DNA of 64,000 nt from Vallitalea sp. (GCA_025210235.1 JAOASG010000007.1:19406-83405); one strand, 5' to 3'; shown: positions 37,221 to 47,267, counted from the stretch's first letter. Program-made: numbers and translations. The notes: generated from the sequence alone by a model not told the origin.

Positions 37221-37967
37221 TTATCTTTTTTTTGCTTCAATAATCAATCTATACTTAGGATTCTTTACCCCTGCTGGTTCACAAGTAATCAAAGTCAATT
37301 CATCATAACCTTCGTCATCCAAAACTGATAGATTAGTTTTATGTACCGTTGAAATTCTATAAACAACATAATGATATGTGTTCCCATCCAAATCATCTAC
37401 AATTATCTCATCCCCAATATTTAGTTCAGCAAGTCGATTGAAATGTCTACCAAAAGTTCTACTTCTATGACCTGCTACAACATAGTTACCATGCTCCCAC
37501 GGCTTTGATAACCCATTAATACTACAAACTGAAACATTTAAATGCTTAGGAATTGCTTCTTGAATTATAGGCATGATCAAGTCTATTGCTTGTATCCTCA
37601 AAGTAGCCTCAACAGGTAAAGTTGATTGAATAATAACAGCTTTCTTTTCTTTTAAATTATGTTCTTTTTCTATTTCTTTATCTATATCTTTATCTATATC
37701 AATATCTAAATCTTTTTCTATATCTTTTTCTATCTTTTTATCTAACTCTTTATTTAGCTCTTCATCATATAGGTTTCCAACTGTTTTCTCTTCATACAAA
37801 TCTACTTTATTATTTATTTGTTCATCATTTTCAATAGCAATCATAGCTTCTTCAATCGAAGCCATAATTGCTTTTTGCTTAAAATCTAATTGTTTATTTT
37901 GAATATCTGGATAAAATATCACAATAAAACCAATAACAATAAGTATTAAAGATATAATTCTTTTCAT
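37221..37967 (-). CDS. Sortase, probably class D type
   Basis: 248-residue membrane-anchored transpeptidase that attaches LPXTG-type proteins to the cell wall. One N-terminal membrane helix spans residues 3-20. The active-site triad is His167 (VAGHRSR), Cys229 (LTLITCEP) and Arg240 (PKYRLII). Between membrane and catalytic domain, about residues 68-110 are almost only Asp, Glu, Lys, Ile and Leu in imperfect repeats (IEKDIEKDLDIDIDKDIDKE), a long charged helix or spacer unusual for sortases. It directly follows the gene for the LPXTG protein, its likely dedicated substrate. Confidence 0.88.
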   Translation of the reverse strand: MKRIISLILIVIGFIVIFYPDIQNKQLDFKQKAIMASIEEAMIAIENDEQINNKVDLYEEKTVGNLYDEELNKELDKKIEKDIEKDLDIDIDKDIDKEIEKEHNLKEKKAVIIQSTLPVEATLRIQAIDLIMPIIQEAIPKHLNVSVCSINGLSKPWEHGNYVVAGHRSRTFGRHFNRLAELNIGDEIIVDDLDGNTYHYVVYRISTVHKTNLSVLDDEGYDELTLITCEPAGVKNPKYRLIIEAKKR

Positions 37968-38023
37968 ATTTTTTGTAGTGAATCTACTAATACATAGGTC
38001 ACTTAAAAAGACCTGCTAATACA

Positions 38024-41000
38024 CTATCTCCTTTTAAAATATAATACTACTCCTAAAAGAACTATACATCCTCCTAGAAAATAATTTAACCAATGTATTC
38101 CTTCACCTGTTTGTGGTAAAGTCATTGAGCCCAATGGTATTTCTTCCATTTCTATCTCAAATAAAATCGTGTCTTCTAAACCATTAGAATCTTTAATTTT
38201 AATAGAAAAAGTATCCTTACCTACATAATCCTTTTCTGGTGTATATAACCATTTACCTTTTTTATTAATTTCTACCTTTCCATGTTTTGGATGAGTATCT
38301 ACAACTAGTTCAGTACCGTCAGTTACTTTTAGTTCTCCTGATTTTGGCTCATCTTCTTTAGTTACTACCTTTACTAGTGAGTTAGGTGTATTTTCAGTAT
38401 CCACATTAGGCCTTGAATCTGGTTCTAATTCTGAGTTTAGCTCCTTATCAGGTTTTGGCTCTGAGTTTGGCTCCTTATCAGGTTTTGGATCCTCATCTGG
38501 TTTTGGCTCTGGTTTTGGATCATCATCTGGTTTTGGCTCTGAGTTATGATCCACATCAGGTTTTGGGTCTGGATTTGGTACGGGATCTGGATTCGTAGAA
38601 GATATTTTCGTATTCTTGAATGTTACCTCTACCAGAACCTTAGTTGTATCAATTGTTACCAACTTATCCTCATCATCTTTATAATAGCCAATTGGCGCTT
38701 TTACCTCTTTAACTGTATAATTACCTATATCCAAGTTTATTAAAGCAACCCCTGTATTATCTGTAATAACTGTATCAACTATTTGGTCTTTGTCATCATA
38801 TATTTCAAAAGACGCTCCTGGTAAAACAATATCTTCATTGTTCTTGTCAACTTTAATAATTTTTAAAGTACGTATCTTTTCATTTTCCAATGTAAACGTC
38901 TTTGAAGCACTATTGATTTTAAAGACAAATGGTGTCCTATCCAACTTATATCCTTCTGGTGCCTTAGTTTCCGTCAAAGTATGCTCAAGAAACAATAGAT
39001 TATCAACAGTTATCTCACCATTTTTATCTGTAGTCAACGTTCCAAGCACCTTATTCCCTCTCCTGAATTCATATTCCGCACCAGAAAGCTTAATATCATG
39101 GTTATGTTTATCCACCTTCTTTAAAGTAAATCTTCCCACTTCACCAGTTCCTACACCAAATCCTACAATATGTGAATACTTTTCAGTATAACTATCTGTT
39201 TTAGTACCAAAGTCAATCTGATCACCTGTAATTGCAACAGAATTATTTATTTTTTTACCAATCACTTCATCTTCTATAATATCCGTTGTATAAGTAATGT
39301 TGAACTTATTATCAATTATCCTACCATCCTTTATAGTCATTACAATAACTGTTGGATCTGTCGTTAAAAGCTTTGGTTGCACTATTACATCAAAATAATC
39401 TTTAAATTTCATATCTGAATTAGAAATTGCAAAACTGTCCATATCAGGTGACAGACCTTGACTAAGAGTATCCGTAATCTTAAGGTTTGTAATTTCTGAA
39501 CGACTCTCATTAATAGTTATTGTCCAGTCCACTGAAGTGGTACCGTTAGGAGAACCTTTCTTTGAAACAAACTGATCGTATACAGGATATTTAACTAATG
39601 CACCATATTTTTCCCCTGTTGTTAATTTAGCCGTATTCGAATATTTAGGCTTAGATATACCTTCTAAATTTGTAGAATATACAATCTTATATGCTTTATC
39701 ATGAACACCATTAAAACTAACAGTAAAGGATTTCAAATCATCCGACTCTTGGATTTTAATATTTGACATATCAGCTCGGGAACCCTCTACAACTTTACCA
39801 AAACCATCTATAGTATATTCATATACCTCTATTGAATTAGCTTTTAATAATAATCCCTCAGGTAGTTCATCAGACATCTTAACGTTATTCATTGTCTTAG
39901 AAAAATAATTAATATAAACTTCCCAATCGATAGATTTAGAGTTAAAATTAGGATTTCCAGTTTTTTTACCATTATTTTTGGCAAACGAACTTAGTTTTGG
40001 GCTAGCCACCTGTTTCAGCGGTCCAGAATCATTACCTGTCCAATCAAAAATAGCTGTATTAGTATAGTTCATGTTATTTCCAAATGTATTGGGATTTATG
40101 TATGTCTTATAATTAAAAGTATAGTTGCCTTCATTTACCGTATCTAAAAAATGAATATTAAAACTTCTTACGACTTCTGTATCTACCCCACGAATTGTTA
40201 ACGTTTCCACAACAGTGTCAATATAGTAATCCTCTCCTGGAGTATCTTCCTTACTATAACTAAGATCAATACCCTCTTTTTGAACTTTGAATGTCTGAAA
40301 ATCAGCTAAAGTAACATATTGATTAGATGAAATTGTATCTGAAATGGTAAGCCCTTCCACCTTTTCCTTTACAGGATTAACCTTAAGTTGCCAAGACATA
40401 CTATTATCCAAATAGTTTATTCCTATACCAACACGATTTTTCTCATAATTGTTAGCAATAGTTGGTCGTACAACATAATTAGTATTATAAGATCCAATAT
40501 TTGCAGAGTTATTAAATGTCTTTTGATTTTTATCAACAATAATGGTTCTATAGCTAATTTTATACGCTGATTTTACTTCGTTATTAAAGGTTAGCTCGAA
40601 TTTATCAACAGCATCTAAAGTAGGGTCAGATTTTATATTAACCTCTTTGTCATCTTTTTTATATAATATTGTATAGTCTAATGATTCATTAATCAATGTA
40701 GTACTGTCAATTAACTGAGACAATGCGTTTTTGATAACACTAGGCTTAGTCACTGAAGTATCAAATGTATTTGTATGATTTAGAGTTAATTGTTCAACCT
40801 GAAAGCCCTGTGCGGTATCAAGAATCTGATGATCATCTAATTGGTCAATAATCATTTTATCTACACCAAGACTAGCCTCTCCCATATTGACATATAGCTC
40901 CCAATTTATGTACTTTTTATCATTATAATCGATATCTCCATAACCATATTTATATACAACTTTTCCCAAATTAACAGTAACGGTTGGCTGACCGTTTTTC

Positions 41001-42376
41001 GGAATTGCTGATCCTAATTCATGATATAGTGTAGCTGAGTTGGTAAAGCTGATTGAATCCTTTGAGTCCGTTAATCTAGCAGAATTCAAAATATTTGTTC
41101 TATAAGTTATACTATACTCCTTATTAATATCACCTAACTTAATAACCAATAGTCCATTTTCTTCTGGAACTGTCGACAATATGTAATCCTCATTTTCTTT
41201 TAATGTTATACTAGGATTGTCTTTATGTACCACTTTAATGCTTGAAGTGTCCAAATCCAAACCATCAGGAAGTATATCTTCTACACGGACACTTTTTAAA
41301 GGATAACTAGCATTGTTTACTGTAATTTCCCAATCAATATAGTCAATATTATATTCATCCAATGCAAACCCTGTTTTTTCTATCAATGTACCACGGGAAA
41401 TTTTGACATCAACTTGTGGTATAGCGCTTTCGTCATTAAGTCTGATAACGTTTGAGTATGTGAAATCTGTCTTTGCAGTGTCTATCTTATCAGGATCTAT
41501 ACTTGTAATATACTCAATTCTATACGCCTTTGTAATATCCTTAAATTTGAAGTCAACATTCCCCCCTAGACCTTCTTTTATCGATGCTTTAGCGTTATTG
41601 AAAGTCGGCAATTCCAACAAAGCAGTCCCAGTAACATCATTACCTAAAACTATATCGCCTCTACCGTTAATACGTAATTCATGGATAGTAAGAGAGTTAT
41701 CCTTGTATCTCAAAGTACTTGAATAAGTATCATGTAGAACAGGATTAGTTAAAGAATCTAATGATGTGTTAAAATCTATAGTCCACTTTATATCATTACT
41801 ACTTTCTTGTGCACCAGACTTAGTTAGCGCTTTTCCACCCTTTGGAGTTACCTTAAAAACAATATCCTTACTATCAGACGTATTAATAGGAACAGTCCAT
41901 GTATAAGGCAGTTCAATAGTTGTTTTTTTTGTACTTAATTTTAGTTTAAATCCTACCATACCAGTGACATTAGATTCTAAATCAGATTGCTTCGCAAAAG
42001 TGATTTTCAACTCATAAATACCGTTTGTATCCTCATCTACAATTTCATAAAAACCATAAATCTTTCCTCCTGTACCTTTTAAATCACCACCAGCTACAGT
42101 TGACCAATCAAACACTTCTGGCAAATTAGTTTTTAGAATTTGTTTCTCTACTAAAGCTTCATTAGTTATCTCCCAATAAAGTTTTAGAGTTATCAAATCT
42201 CCATCACTTAAATTATTAGGTATTGATTCAATATCATTACCATTGTAAGTAACTTCTACTGATGAAAAATAAAAATCTTTTGAAACAGCATACGTCACTA
42301 CATTAAAATTCATTAAATTACTCGCTAAAAGTATGACTATAAGTGGATAAATTACTTTATTTATATGCTTATTCAT
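38024..42376 (-). CDS. Large LPXTG-anchored adhesin with repeated isopeptide/DUF11-like domains
   Basis: 1450 residues, exported and wall-anchored. A signal peptide at the N-terminus is followed by about six repeated beta-sandwich domains of 130-170 residues. Each begins with an Asp/Asn-x-x-x-Trp-x-(hydrophobic)-x-(hydrophobic)-Asn motif (near residues 193, 350, 488, 660, 816 and 947). Two SpaA/Cna-B domains follow near 1080-1165 (LKKVDKHNHDIKLSGAEYEF) and 1170-1255. A Pro/Asp/Glu/Lys repeat stalk (about 1262-1325), an Ig-like domain, LPQTGE near 1420, a membrane helix and the tail KRR complete it. Lys, Asn and Glu in such domains often form isopeptide bonds. It is paired with the sortase gene behind it. 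Confidence 0.9.
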   Translation of the reverse strand: MNKHINKVIYPLIVILLASNLMNFNVVTYAVSKDFYFSSVEVTYNGNDIESIPNNLSDGDLITLKLYWEITNEALVEKQILKTNLPEVFDWSTVAGGDLKGTGGKIYGFYEIVDEDTNGIYELKITFAKQSDLESNVTGMVGFKLKLSTKKTTIELPYTWTVPINTSDSKDIVFKVTPKGGKALTKSGAQESSNDIKWTIDFNTSLDSLTNPVLHDTYSSTLRYKDNSLTIHELRINGRGDIVLGNDVTGTALLELPTFNNAKASIKEGLGGNVDFKFKDITKAYRIEYITSIDPDKIDTAKTDFTYSNVIRLNDESAIPQVDVKISRGTLIEKTGFALDEYNIDYIDWEITVNNASYPLKSVRVEDILPDGLDLDTSSIKVVHKDNPSITLKENEDYILSTVPEENGLLVIKLGDINKEYSITYRTNILNSARLTDSKDSISFTNSATLYHELGSAIPKNGQPTVTVNLGKVVYKYGYGDIDYNDKKYINWELYVNMGEASLGVDKMIIDQLDDHQILDTAQGFQVEQLTLNHTNTFDTSVTKPSVIKNALSQLIDSTTLINESLDYTILYKKDDKEVNIKSDPTLDAVDKFELTFNNEVKSAYKISYRTIIVDKNQKTFNNSANIGSYNTNYVVRPTIANNYEKNRVGIGINYLDNSMSWQLKVNPVKEKVEGLTISDTISSNQYVTLADFQTFKVQKEGIDLSYSKEDTPGEDYYIDTVVETLTIRGVDTEVVRSFNIHFLDTVNEGNYTFNYKTYINPNTFGNNMNYTNTAIFDWTGNDSGPLKQVASPKLSSFAKNNGKKTGNPNFNSKSIDWEVYINYFSKTMNNVKMSDELPEGLLLKANSIEVYEYTIDGFGKVVEGSRADMSNIKIQESDDLKSFTVSFNGVHDKAYKIVYSTNLEGISKPKYSNTAKLTTGEKYGALVKYPVYDQFVSKKGSPNGTTSVDWTITINESRSEITNLKITDTLSQGLSPDMDSFAISNSDMKFKDYFDVIVQPKLLTTDPTVIVMTIKDGRIIDNKFNITYTTDIIEDEVIGKKINNSVAITGDQIDFGTKTDSYTEKYSHIVGFGVGTGEVGRFTLKKVDKHNHDIKLSGAEYEFRRGNKVLGTLTTDKNGEITVDNLLFLEHTLTETKAPEGYKLDRTPFVFKINSASKTFTLENEKIRTLKIIKVDKNNEDIVLPGASFEIYDDKDQIVDTVITDNTGVALINLDIGNYTVKEVKAPIGYYKDDEDKLVTIDTTKVLVEVTFKNTKISSTNPDPVPNPDPKPDVDHNSEPKPDDDPKPEPKPDEDPKPDKEPNSEPKPDKELNSELEPDSRPNVDTENTPNSLVKVVTKEDEPKSGELKVTDGTELVVDTHPKHGKVEINKKGKWLYTPEKDYVGKDTFSIKIKDSNGLEDTILFEIEMEEIPLGSMTLPQTGEGIHWLNYFLGGCIVLLGVVLYFKRR
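38410..38590 (-). repeat. Pro/Asp/Glu/Lys-coding tandem repeats in the adhesin stalk
   Basis: About a dozen imperfect copies of a unit coding for (D/E/N)-P-(K/E/N)-P-(D/E). Such DNA is prone to expansion and contraction, which would change stalk length. Confidence 0.75.
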
Positions 42377-42462
42377 CTTTAGTACCTTCCTCTCCTTAAA
42401 TTCATTAAATATTTTTACATTATTTATTATTTATGTAAAATTATACATAATCTTCTTTATTA

Positions 42463-42491
42463 ATATTATAAGTTAGTTGTATAAATGTCAA
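42463..42491 (-). promoter_or_regulatory. Promoter of the adhesin-sortase operon
   Basis: On the minus strand, TTGACA (42486-42491), 17 bases and TAATAT (42463-42468). The leader of about 80 bases before the adhesin start shows no recognisable riboswitch. Confidence 0.65.
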
Positions 42492-42625
42492 GTTAATGAA
42501 TTAATATTTTTAATCAGTTAAGAGCACAGTTGAATCATATAAATTTAGCTTATTAATTTCTAAATGACCATAATTATGTTAAAATAATAATTAAAATTTA
42601 TTTAAATTAGAAATGGAGTGTATAT

Positions 42626-43588
42626 ATGAAACTTGCATTAGCACCAATTCAAGGAATGACTATAGCTCATTATAGAAATCTTTATGCCGATATATTTGGG
42701 AGTATAGATAAATATTATGCACCTTTTATTGCTACTACCAATCCCATAAAAGCTAGTACATCACTCTTTAGAGATATCCTTCCAGAATCAAACAGTAGTA
42801 CAATTAATATTGTTCCTCAGCTCCTTAGCAATAACGGATCTGATTTCAGATCTTTTGCCTCTACTATTGTAAACATGGGTTATAAAGAGATAAATTGGAA
42901 TATAGGCTGTCCCTACCCTATGGTAACAAAAAAGAAAAAAGGTTCTGGTATTTTACCCTATCCTGATATGATAAAGGAATTTCTTGATGAAGTTTGTTTA
43001 GATAAATCATATAACTTAACAGTAAAAATGCGATTAGGCTTAAATAATCTTGATGAAGGTATAAAAGCAATTGAATTACTAAATGATTATCCCTTAAAAG
43101 GTGTAATTATCCATGGACGCACTGGAATACAAAAGTATGAAGGAAGTGTTGATCTGGATTCTTTTGAAGTTTTATATTCAAGTTGCAAACACGAAATAAC
43201 TTATAATGGTGATATATTTTCCTATGCTGACTTCAAAAATATAAGTGAACGATTTCCTACAATTAATAACTTTATGTTAGGTAGAGGTGCTCTAAGAGAT
43301 CCTTTTTTAGCATCTACCATAAAAGGTATTAGCATTCCAACTGTAGAAAAAATAGTAAAACTAAGAGACTTTCATGATGGTATTTATAAACATTATAAAA
43401 ATATACTATCTGGTGATAAGCATTTATGTGATAAAATGAAAGAATTCTGGATGTATATGTCTTTCCATATTGATCCCAGTGGTAAATTTATAAAAAAAGT
43501 TAAAAAGTGTCGTACAAATAAAGCCTATTTAGATATTACCAATCAAATTTTTGATTCAATGTTAAAAGAACTCTACCTGACTAGATAG
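42626..43588 (+). CDS. dus: tRNA-dihydrouridine synthase
   Basis: 320 residues, FMN-dependent enzyme that reduces uridine to dihydrouridine in tRNA. The N-terminus LALAPIQGMTIAHYR, the catalytic cysteine in NWNIGCPYPMV (near residue 95), VKMRLG, IIHGRTGIQKYEG and NGDIFSYADF, then FMLGRGALRDP, follow the Dus barrel in order. The usual P-M-x-x-V-T at the N-terminus reads PIQGMT. It is shorter than DusB of the same phylum and is probably a lineage-specific paralogue. The gene ends inside its own terminator stem. Confidence 0.9.
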   Translation: MKLALAPIQGMTIAHYRNLYADIFGSIDKYYAPFIATTNPIKASTSLFRDILPESNSSTINIVPQLLSNNGSDFRSFASTIVNMGYKEINWNIGCPYPMVTKKKKGSGILPYPDMIKEFLDEVCLDKSYNLTVKMRLGLNNLDEGIKAIELLNDYPLKGVIIHGRTGIQKYEGSVDLDSFEVLYSSCKHEITYNGDIFSYADFKNISERFPTINNFMLGRGALRDPFLASTIKGISIPTVEKIVKLRDFHDGIYKHYKNILSGDKHLCDKMKEFWMYMSFHIDPSGKFIKKVKKCRTNKAYLDITNQIFDSMLKELYLTR

Positions 43589-43597
43589 AGTTCTTTT
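43564..43597 (+). terminator. Terminator overlapping the end of dus
   Basis: AAAAGAACTCTA (43564-43575) pairs perfectly with TAGAGTTCTTTT (43586-43597). The left arm codes for the last residues of Dus and the stop lies in the loop region. Confidence 0.85.
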
Positions 43598-43644
43598 ATT
43601 AATTTATTGTTTCATATTAATAGAAATACACTTCATTGATATAA

Positions 43645-44514
43645 TTATTCTATAATATTTACATTAACAGGTTTTCGATTCACATGTTTTTTATAATTAA
43701 TATTTTTATAACCAAATGTCATTGCTCCAAAGCACTTATTTTCTTTAGGTATACCTAGTTTCTTTCTTAATACTTTACTTTGATTTATAGCCATCAGTGC
43801 AAAACTATTTAACAAACATCCTATTCCTAATGTTTGTGCTATTAATACACAATTATGCATTGCGATATGACAAGAAAAAGCAAGTGCTTCATCTTGTTTT
43901 TCTCCATGCACAACCATTAACCCTGGTGCATTATAAAAAAGTCTATCTTCTCCTTGTTTATTACGTTCTTCAAAAATAGTAATCGCTGGACCATAGATAT
44001 TCTTTAGTCTATATGCCTGCTTTTTCCCAAGTATTTTTCCTGCAAAAGGTAATGAAGCTATTTTTTTTGCTACCTTAAAAGTTTTAAACACTACTGGTAG
44101 TGCAATTTCACTTAGTTCTTGCATCTTCTCATGGCTATTAATAACCACATACTTAATATTTTGTTCATTACTTCCTGTAGGTGCATATCTTCCTGCTTCT
44201 AACATTTTTTGCAAATCAATATCAGAAATAGGCTCAGATTTATATCTTCGTATCGACCTTCTTGTCTGTAGTAAAAATTGTAGAGATTCATATGTTGGTA
44301 TTTGTTCATCTTCACATATCATTTTGACTTCTTCAGGACCTTCAATTGCATTTACTGGACATACCGACTCACAATGTCCACATTCAATACATAAATTAGG
44401 ATGTATCGTATCCACTTTAGAAGATATTTTCTCATATACCAAACAAATATCTACACATAAACCACAATTAATGCATTTATCTTTGTTAATCTTGTATTTA
44501 ATTTCACTATTCAC
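43645..44514 (-). CDS. Ferredoxin-nitroreductase fusion protein
   Basis: About 289 residues. Residues 5-60 hold two 4Fe-4S clusters (CINCGLCVDIC and CIECGHCESVCPV). The rest is a nitroreductase-type FMN domain (RRSIRRYKSEPISDIDL, then AGRYAPTGSNEQN, and NCVLIAQTLGIGCLLNSFAL). The fused ferredoxin supplies electrons for reduction of an unknown nitro, quinone or flavin-type substrate. I prefer the GTG at 44514, six bases after GGGGTGGGG, to the GTG at 44526. It stands alone. Confidence 0.88.
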   Translation of the reverse strand: MNSEIKYKINKDKCINCGLCVDICLVYEKISSKVDTIHPNLCIECGHCESVCPVNAIEGPEEVKMICEDEQIPTYESLQFLLQTRRSIRRYKSEPISDIDLQKMLEAGRYAPTGSNEQNIKYVVINSHEKMQELSEIALPVVFKTFKVAKKIASLPFAGKILGKKQAYRLKNIYGPAITIFEERNKQGEDRLFYNAPGLMVVHGEKQDEALAFSCHIAMHNCVLIAQTLGIGCLLNSFALMAINQSKVLRKKLGIPKENKCFGAMTFGYKNINYKKHVNRKPVNVNIIE

Positions 44515-44751
44515 TAAATGCCCCACCCCTTGTACTTTTCAACATCTATAGTAAATTAAGTAACCTACGTCTTCTTAACTCAATTATTATATCTACTTTA
44601 TACTTTATTATACTATATTAATTATGTTTTACCAATATAAATGCTTACTAAATGAATAGTTTAAATTAACGTAAATGAGAATGCTCCTATCTCATTATCT
44701 AAATTAGTAGAACTTTCCTATAAGATAAAGGCTGATATTCTATTAATAATT

Positions 44752-44779
44752 TTGTAAATAAGATAAACTATGTTATACT
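44752..44779 (+). promoter_or_regulatory. Promoter of the IclR-family gene
   Basis: TTGTAA (44752-44757), 16 bases and TATACT (44774-44779). Confidence 0.6.
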
Positions 44780-44818
44780 ATAAAAGCTAATTAATAATGT
44801 GGAGGTGAATAATATTTT

Positions 44819-45475
44819 ATGGGTAAAAAAATATACATTCAATCAATTGGTAGAGCACTGAATATATTGGAATACATTTCTAATAATGGAAATAAATGCA
44901 GAATACAAGATATAAGTAATGATTTAGATTTAAATAATAGTACTGTACATTCCATAGTATCTACACTTGAACAACACGGATATATTCAAAGAGACTCTCA
45001 AAGTCCTAAATATTCTCTTGGAATTAGTACATTAAAATTATGTTTATCCTATACTAAAGATATTATTAATAATGGAAAAATACATGATATACTTTCTAAA
45101 ATAACAGATGTATTTAATGAAACTACATATTTTACTATACGAGTTAGTGATTATTATTTTTATGTAGATTCAATATCTCCAAATAGAACTATAAAAGCTA
45201 AAAAGGTAATTGGTGAATTTGAAGATATAAACTCTATTTCCGCTATTGGCAAAGTTTATAGAAATTTTGATATAAAAAATGATATACTATATGAATTTGA
45301 TATAGAAGAAATAGAAGAAGGTATGAATTGTATAGCTTTTCCACTTATAAAAAACAATGGGCTTATAGGTGTTGTAGGTGTGAATGGCCCTTCAGGTAGA
45401 TGTACTAAAGAAAAATTTATAGAAAAATATAATAAAACTTTACAGATAATTAATCTATTAAATATTGACCTATAA
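44819..45475 (+). CDS. IclR-family transcriptional regulator
   Basis: 218 residues. The N-terminal winged helix (IQSIGRALNILEYISNNGNK, then RIQDISNDLDLNNSTVHSIV and TLEQHGYIQRD) and the GAF-like effector domain are as in IclR, although the protein is about 30 residues shorter than usual, mainly in the middle of the effector domain. IclR proteins bind small acids or sugar derivatives. It faces the MFS/Gfo-Idh/SDR cluster tail to tail and is its likely regulator; the binding site is not certain. Confidence 0.88.
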   Translation: MGKKIYIQSIGRALNILEYISNNGNKCRIQDISNDLDLNNSTVHSIVSTLEQHGYIQRDSQSPKYSLGISTLKLCLSYTKDIINNGKIHDILSKITDVFNETTYFTIRVSDYYFYVDSISPNRTIKAKKVIGEFEDINSISAIGKVYRNFDIKNDILYEFDIEEIEEGMNCIAFPLIKNNGLIGVVGVNGPSGRCTKEKFIEKYNKTLQIINLLNIDL

Positions 45476-45502
45476 AATAGATCGTAAAATAATCTATTTA
45501 TA
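45471..45502. terminator. Hairpin between convergent genes
   Basis: TATAAAATAGAT pairs with ATCTATTTATA with one bulge, followed on the plus strand by T-rich sequence. It is AT-only and of moderate strength. Confidence 0.5.
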
Positions 45503-45524
45503 TAGGTTTTTATTTTTATTATAA

Positions 45525-46703
45525 CTACTTTTTTAAATCTACTTTCCTACTAATTAGTAATGAAAACAGCCCCGTTAATGCTAAACATACACCTATTGTT
45601 AGAAATGCATATTGTGTACCTATATTATCACTTAAAACTCCTATTAACATATTAACTAGCATAGCTACAAGAGTACCTGACATAAATAAAAATCCTGTAA
45701 TCTGAGATATATTTTTATCAAATGCTTTACTTACTGTAGATGTTATAACTGGACATATAAGTGAATAGAAAAGTCCTGAACATGCTAAAATTAATAAACC
45801 ACCTTTTCCTGCTAATACACCAATAACGCTCATAGAACTAGATATTATTGAAAAAATTATAACACTTCTTAAATAACCGATTTTATCTGCTAAAAATCCT
45901 CCACCTAATCTAGCAATAGTTAGCGTTCCAAAGAATAAGGCTGTATATATAGATGCATCTGCTTGATTCATTTCAAAAGAATCCACCATATAATTAACAA
46001 ACCAACCTCCAACATTATATTCAGATGCTAAATAAAACCCTAATGCCCCAACATATAATAATATTGTTTTGTTTTTTAAAAGTGTAATTATACTAAGATT
46101 TTTCCCTTTTGCATCAGTATTTTCTCTTTCAACACTTGGCATCTTAAGTATACCTGCAAAAACAAATACTGCTGTACTAGCAATAAACATGAACATAAAA
46201 AAGCTTTGCCATGTTGCACCACCAAACAGTATGTTTCCTCCTACTTTTTGAATTGTCGTAGCAGAAGCTCCATATGTAAACCCTAAAAAGTTTAATAATA
46301 CTGCTGTTGATTTTACTGGTAATGCTAAACATAATGCATTGAGTGTTACATTAAACATAGCCATACCTGCACTTATTCCAAATAATCCAATTATTAAACT
46401 TATATAACTATTTGTTGATAGTAATAAAACAATTGAAATAAGTTCTATTATAAAACCAAGTAATATAGCTTTCTTATAAGAATTAAATTTCTCAATTATG
46501 CTACCTCCAACATATTGAAATACAGCATATGAGAATAAACTTGCTGTCATAATATGTCCGATTTGAACATTGTTAACATTAAAATAACTTTTAAAGTTAG
46601 GCACCAGCATCCCTTTAAATTGATCTGTCATTGCTACTACAAAATATAAGAATACTAATAATAACACAACTTGCCATATTTTATAACTTTTTTTGTTATT
46701 CAT
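45525..46703 (-). CDS. Major facilitator superfamily transporter
   Basis: 392 residues with twelve transmembrane helices. MFS signatures are visible in GGSIIEKFNSYKKAILLGF (loop 2-3) and its repeat LGGGFLADKIGYLRSVIIF. The FucP-like sequence style suggests sugar or sugar-acid/proton symport. It is the last gene of a four-gene catabolic cluster (SDR, Gfo/Idh, UPF0303, MFS) and should import the compound that the two dehydrogenases oxidise. Confidence 0.88.
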   Translation of the reverse strand: MNNKKSYKIWQVVLLLVFLYFVVAMTDQFKGMLVPNFKSYFNVNNVQIGHIMTASLFSYAVFQYVGGSIIEKFNSYKKAILLGFIIELISIVLLLSTNSYISLIIGLFGISAGMAMFNVTLNALCLALPVKSTAVLLNFLGFTYGASATTIQKVGGNILFGGATWQSFFMFMFIASTAVFVFAGILKMPSVERENTDAKGKNLSIITLLKNKTILLYVGALGFYLASEYNVGGWFVNYMVDSFEMNQADASIYTALFFGTLTIARLGGGFLADKIGYLRSVIIFSIISSSMSVIGVLAGKGGLLILACSGLFYSLICPVITSTVSKAFDKNISQITGFLFMSGTLVAMLVNMLIGVLSDNIGTQYAFLTIGVCLALTGLFSLLISRKVDLKK

Positions 46704-46764
46704 TTTATACCTCTTTCTTATAGTAATATTTAACTACATTATTTAATTTTTAGGAATAAAAATA

Positions 46765-47235
46765 TTATGATAAATATTCACGAACAACCTCAGTTACAAA
46801 ATTATGGTCTTCATCTTGAGCTAAACCAGATACTGTTATAGTTCCAACTACACCTACATCTTTAACTCTAATAGGAATTGAGCCTCCTGCTAATACATAA
46901 TCAGTATTTGGTAGTCCAAAATATTCCATAAAATCTTCTTCCATTAATTGAGCAGATAAATACATTTCATATGAGCTCTTAAATAATTTATATACTGTAT
47001 TTTCTTTTCTACAAATCCAATCATCATTTGTTGGCGCTGTACCTTCAAAAGAATAATGAAATAATTTTTGTCCACCTAGAGTTATACTTATTGTAATTGC
47101 ATGACCTAACTCTTTAGCTTTATTATAAATCATATTTCCTAAAGTCCATGCTGTATCGTTATTAAAAGCATTAAATATTAAATCCTTTTGACCTTCTTTT
47201 ACTCTTTCTAATTCTTTAACTATTTTTTCTTTCAT
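46765..47235 (-). CDS. UPF0303 / heme-degrading-domain (HbpS-like) family protein
   Basis: 156 residues, cytoplasmic. Motifs of the UPF0303 group are DTAWTLGNMIYNKAKELG, AITISITLGGQKLFHYSFEG, and VLAGGSIPIRVKDVGVVGTI with TVSGLAQDEDH at the end. Relatives of HbpS and GlcG fold are often found next to sugar or glycolate catabolic genes without a proven role. Here it sits between a dehydrogenase and a transporter gene in one operon, so a part in that pathway is likely. Confidence 0.82.
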   Translation of the reverse strand: MKEKIVKELERVKEGQKDLIFNAFNNDTAWTLGNMIYNKAKELGHAITISITLGGQKLFHYSFEGTAPTNDDWICRKENTVYKLFKSSYEMYLSAQLMEEDFMEYFGLPNTDYVLAGGSIPIRVKDVGVVGTITVSGLAQDEDHNFVTEVVREYLS

Positions 47236-47267
47236 TTTTCATTCATCTCCTTATTTATTAAATATAT

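Noticed and set aside
37640..37765. Short A/T repeats as a possible regulatory array
   Set aside because: They lie within the sortase frame and code for the charged spacer.
38410..38590. Tandem repeats as a possible CRISPR array
   Set aside because: The repeats are short, uneven, in frame and code for the Pro-rich stalk; no spacers are present.
38413..39191. Several plus-strand frames opposite the adhesin gene
   Set aside because: They are antisense to the Pro-rich stalk and SpaA domains and consist of low-complexity reading of those repeats.
42377..42625. Leader of the adhesin gene as a possible c-di-GMP riboswitch
   Set aside because: None of the conserved riboswitch motifs or the expected stems were seen; the leader is only about 80 bases and AT-rich.
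43797..43979. Plus-strand frame opposite the nitroreductase
   Set aside because: Antisense to a well-supported gene and without a ribosome site.
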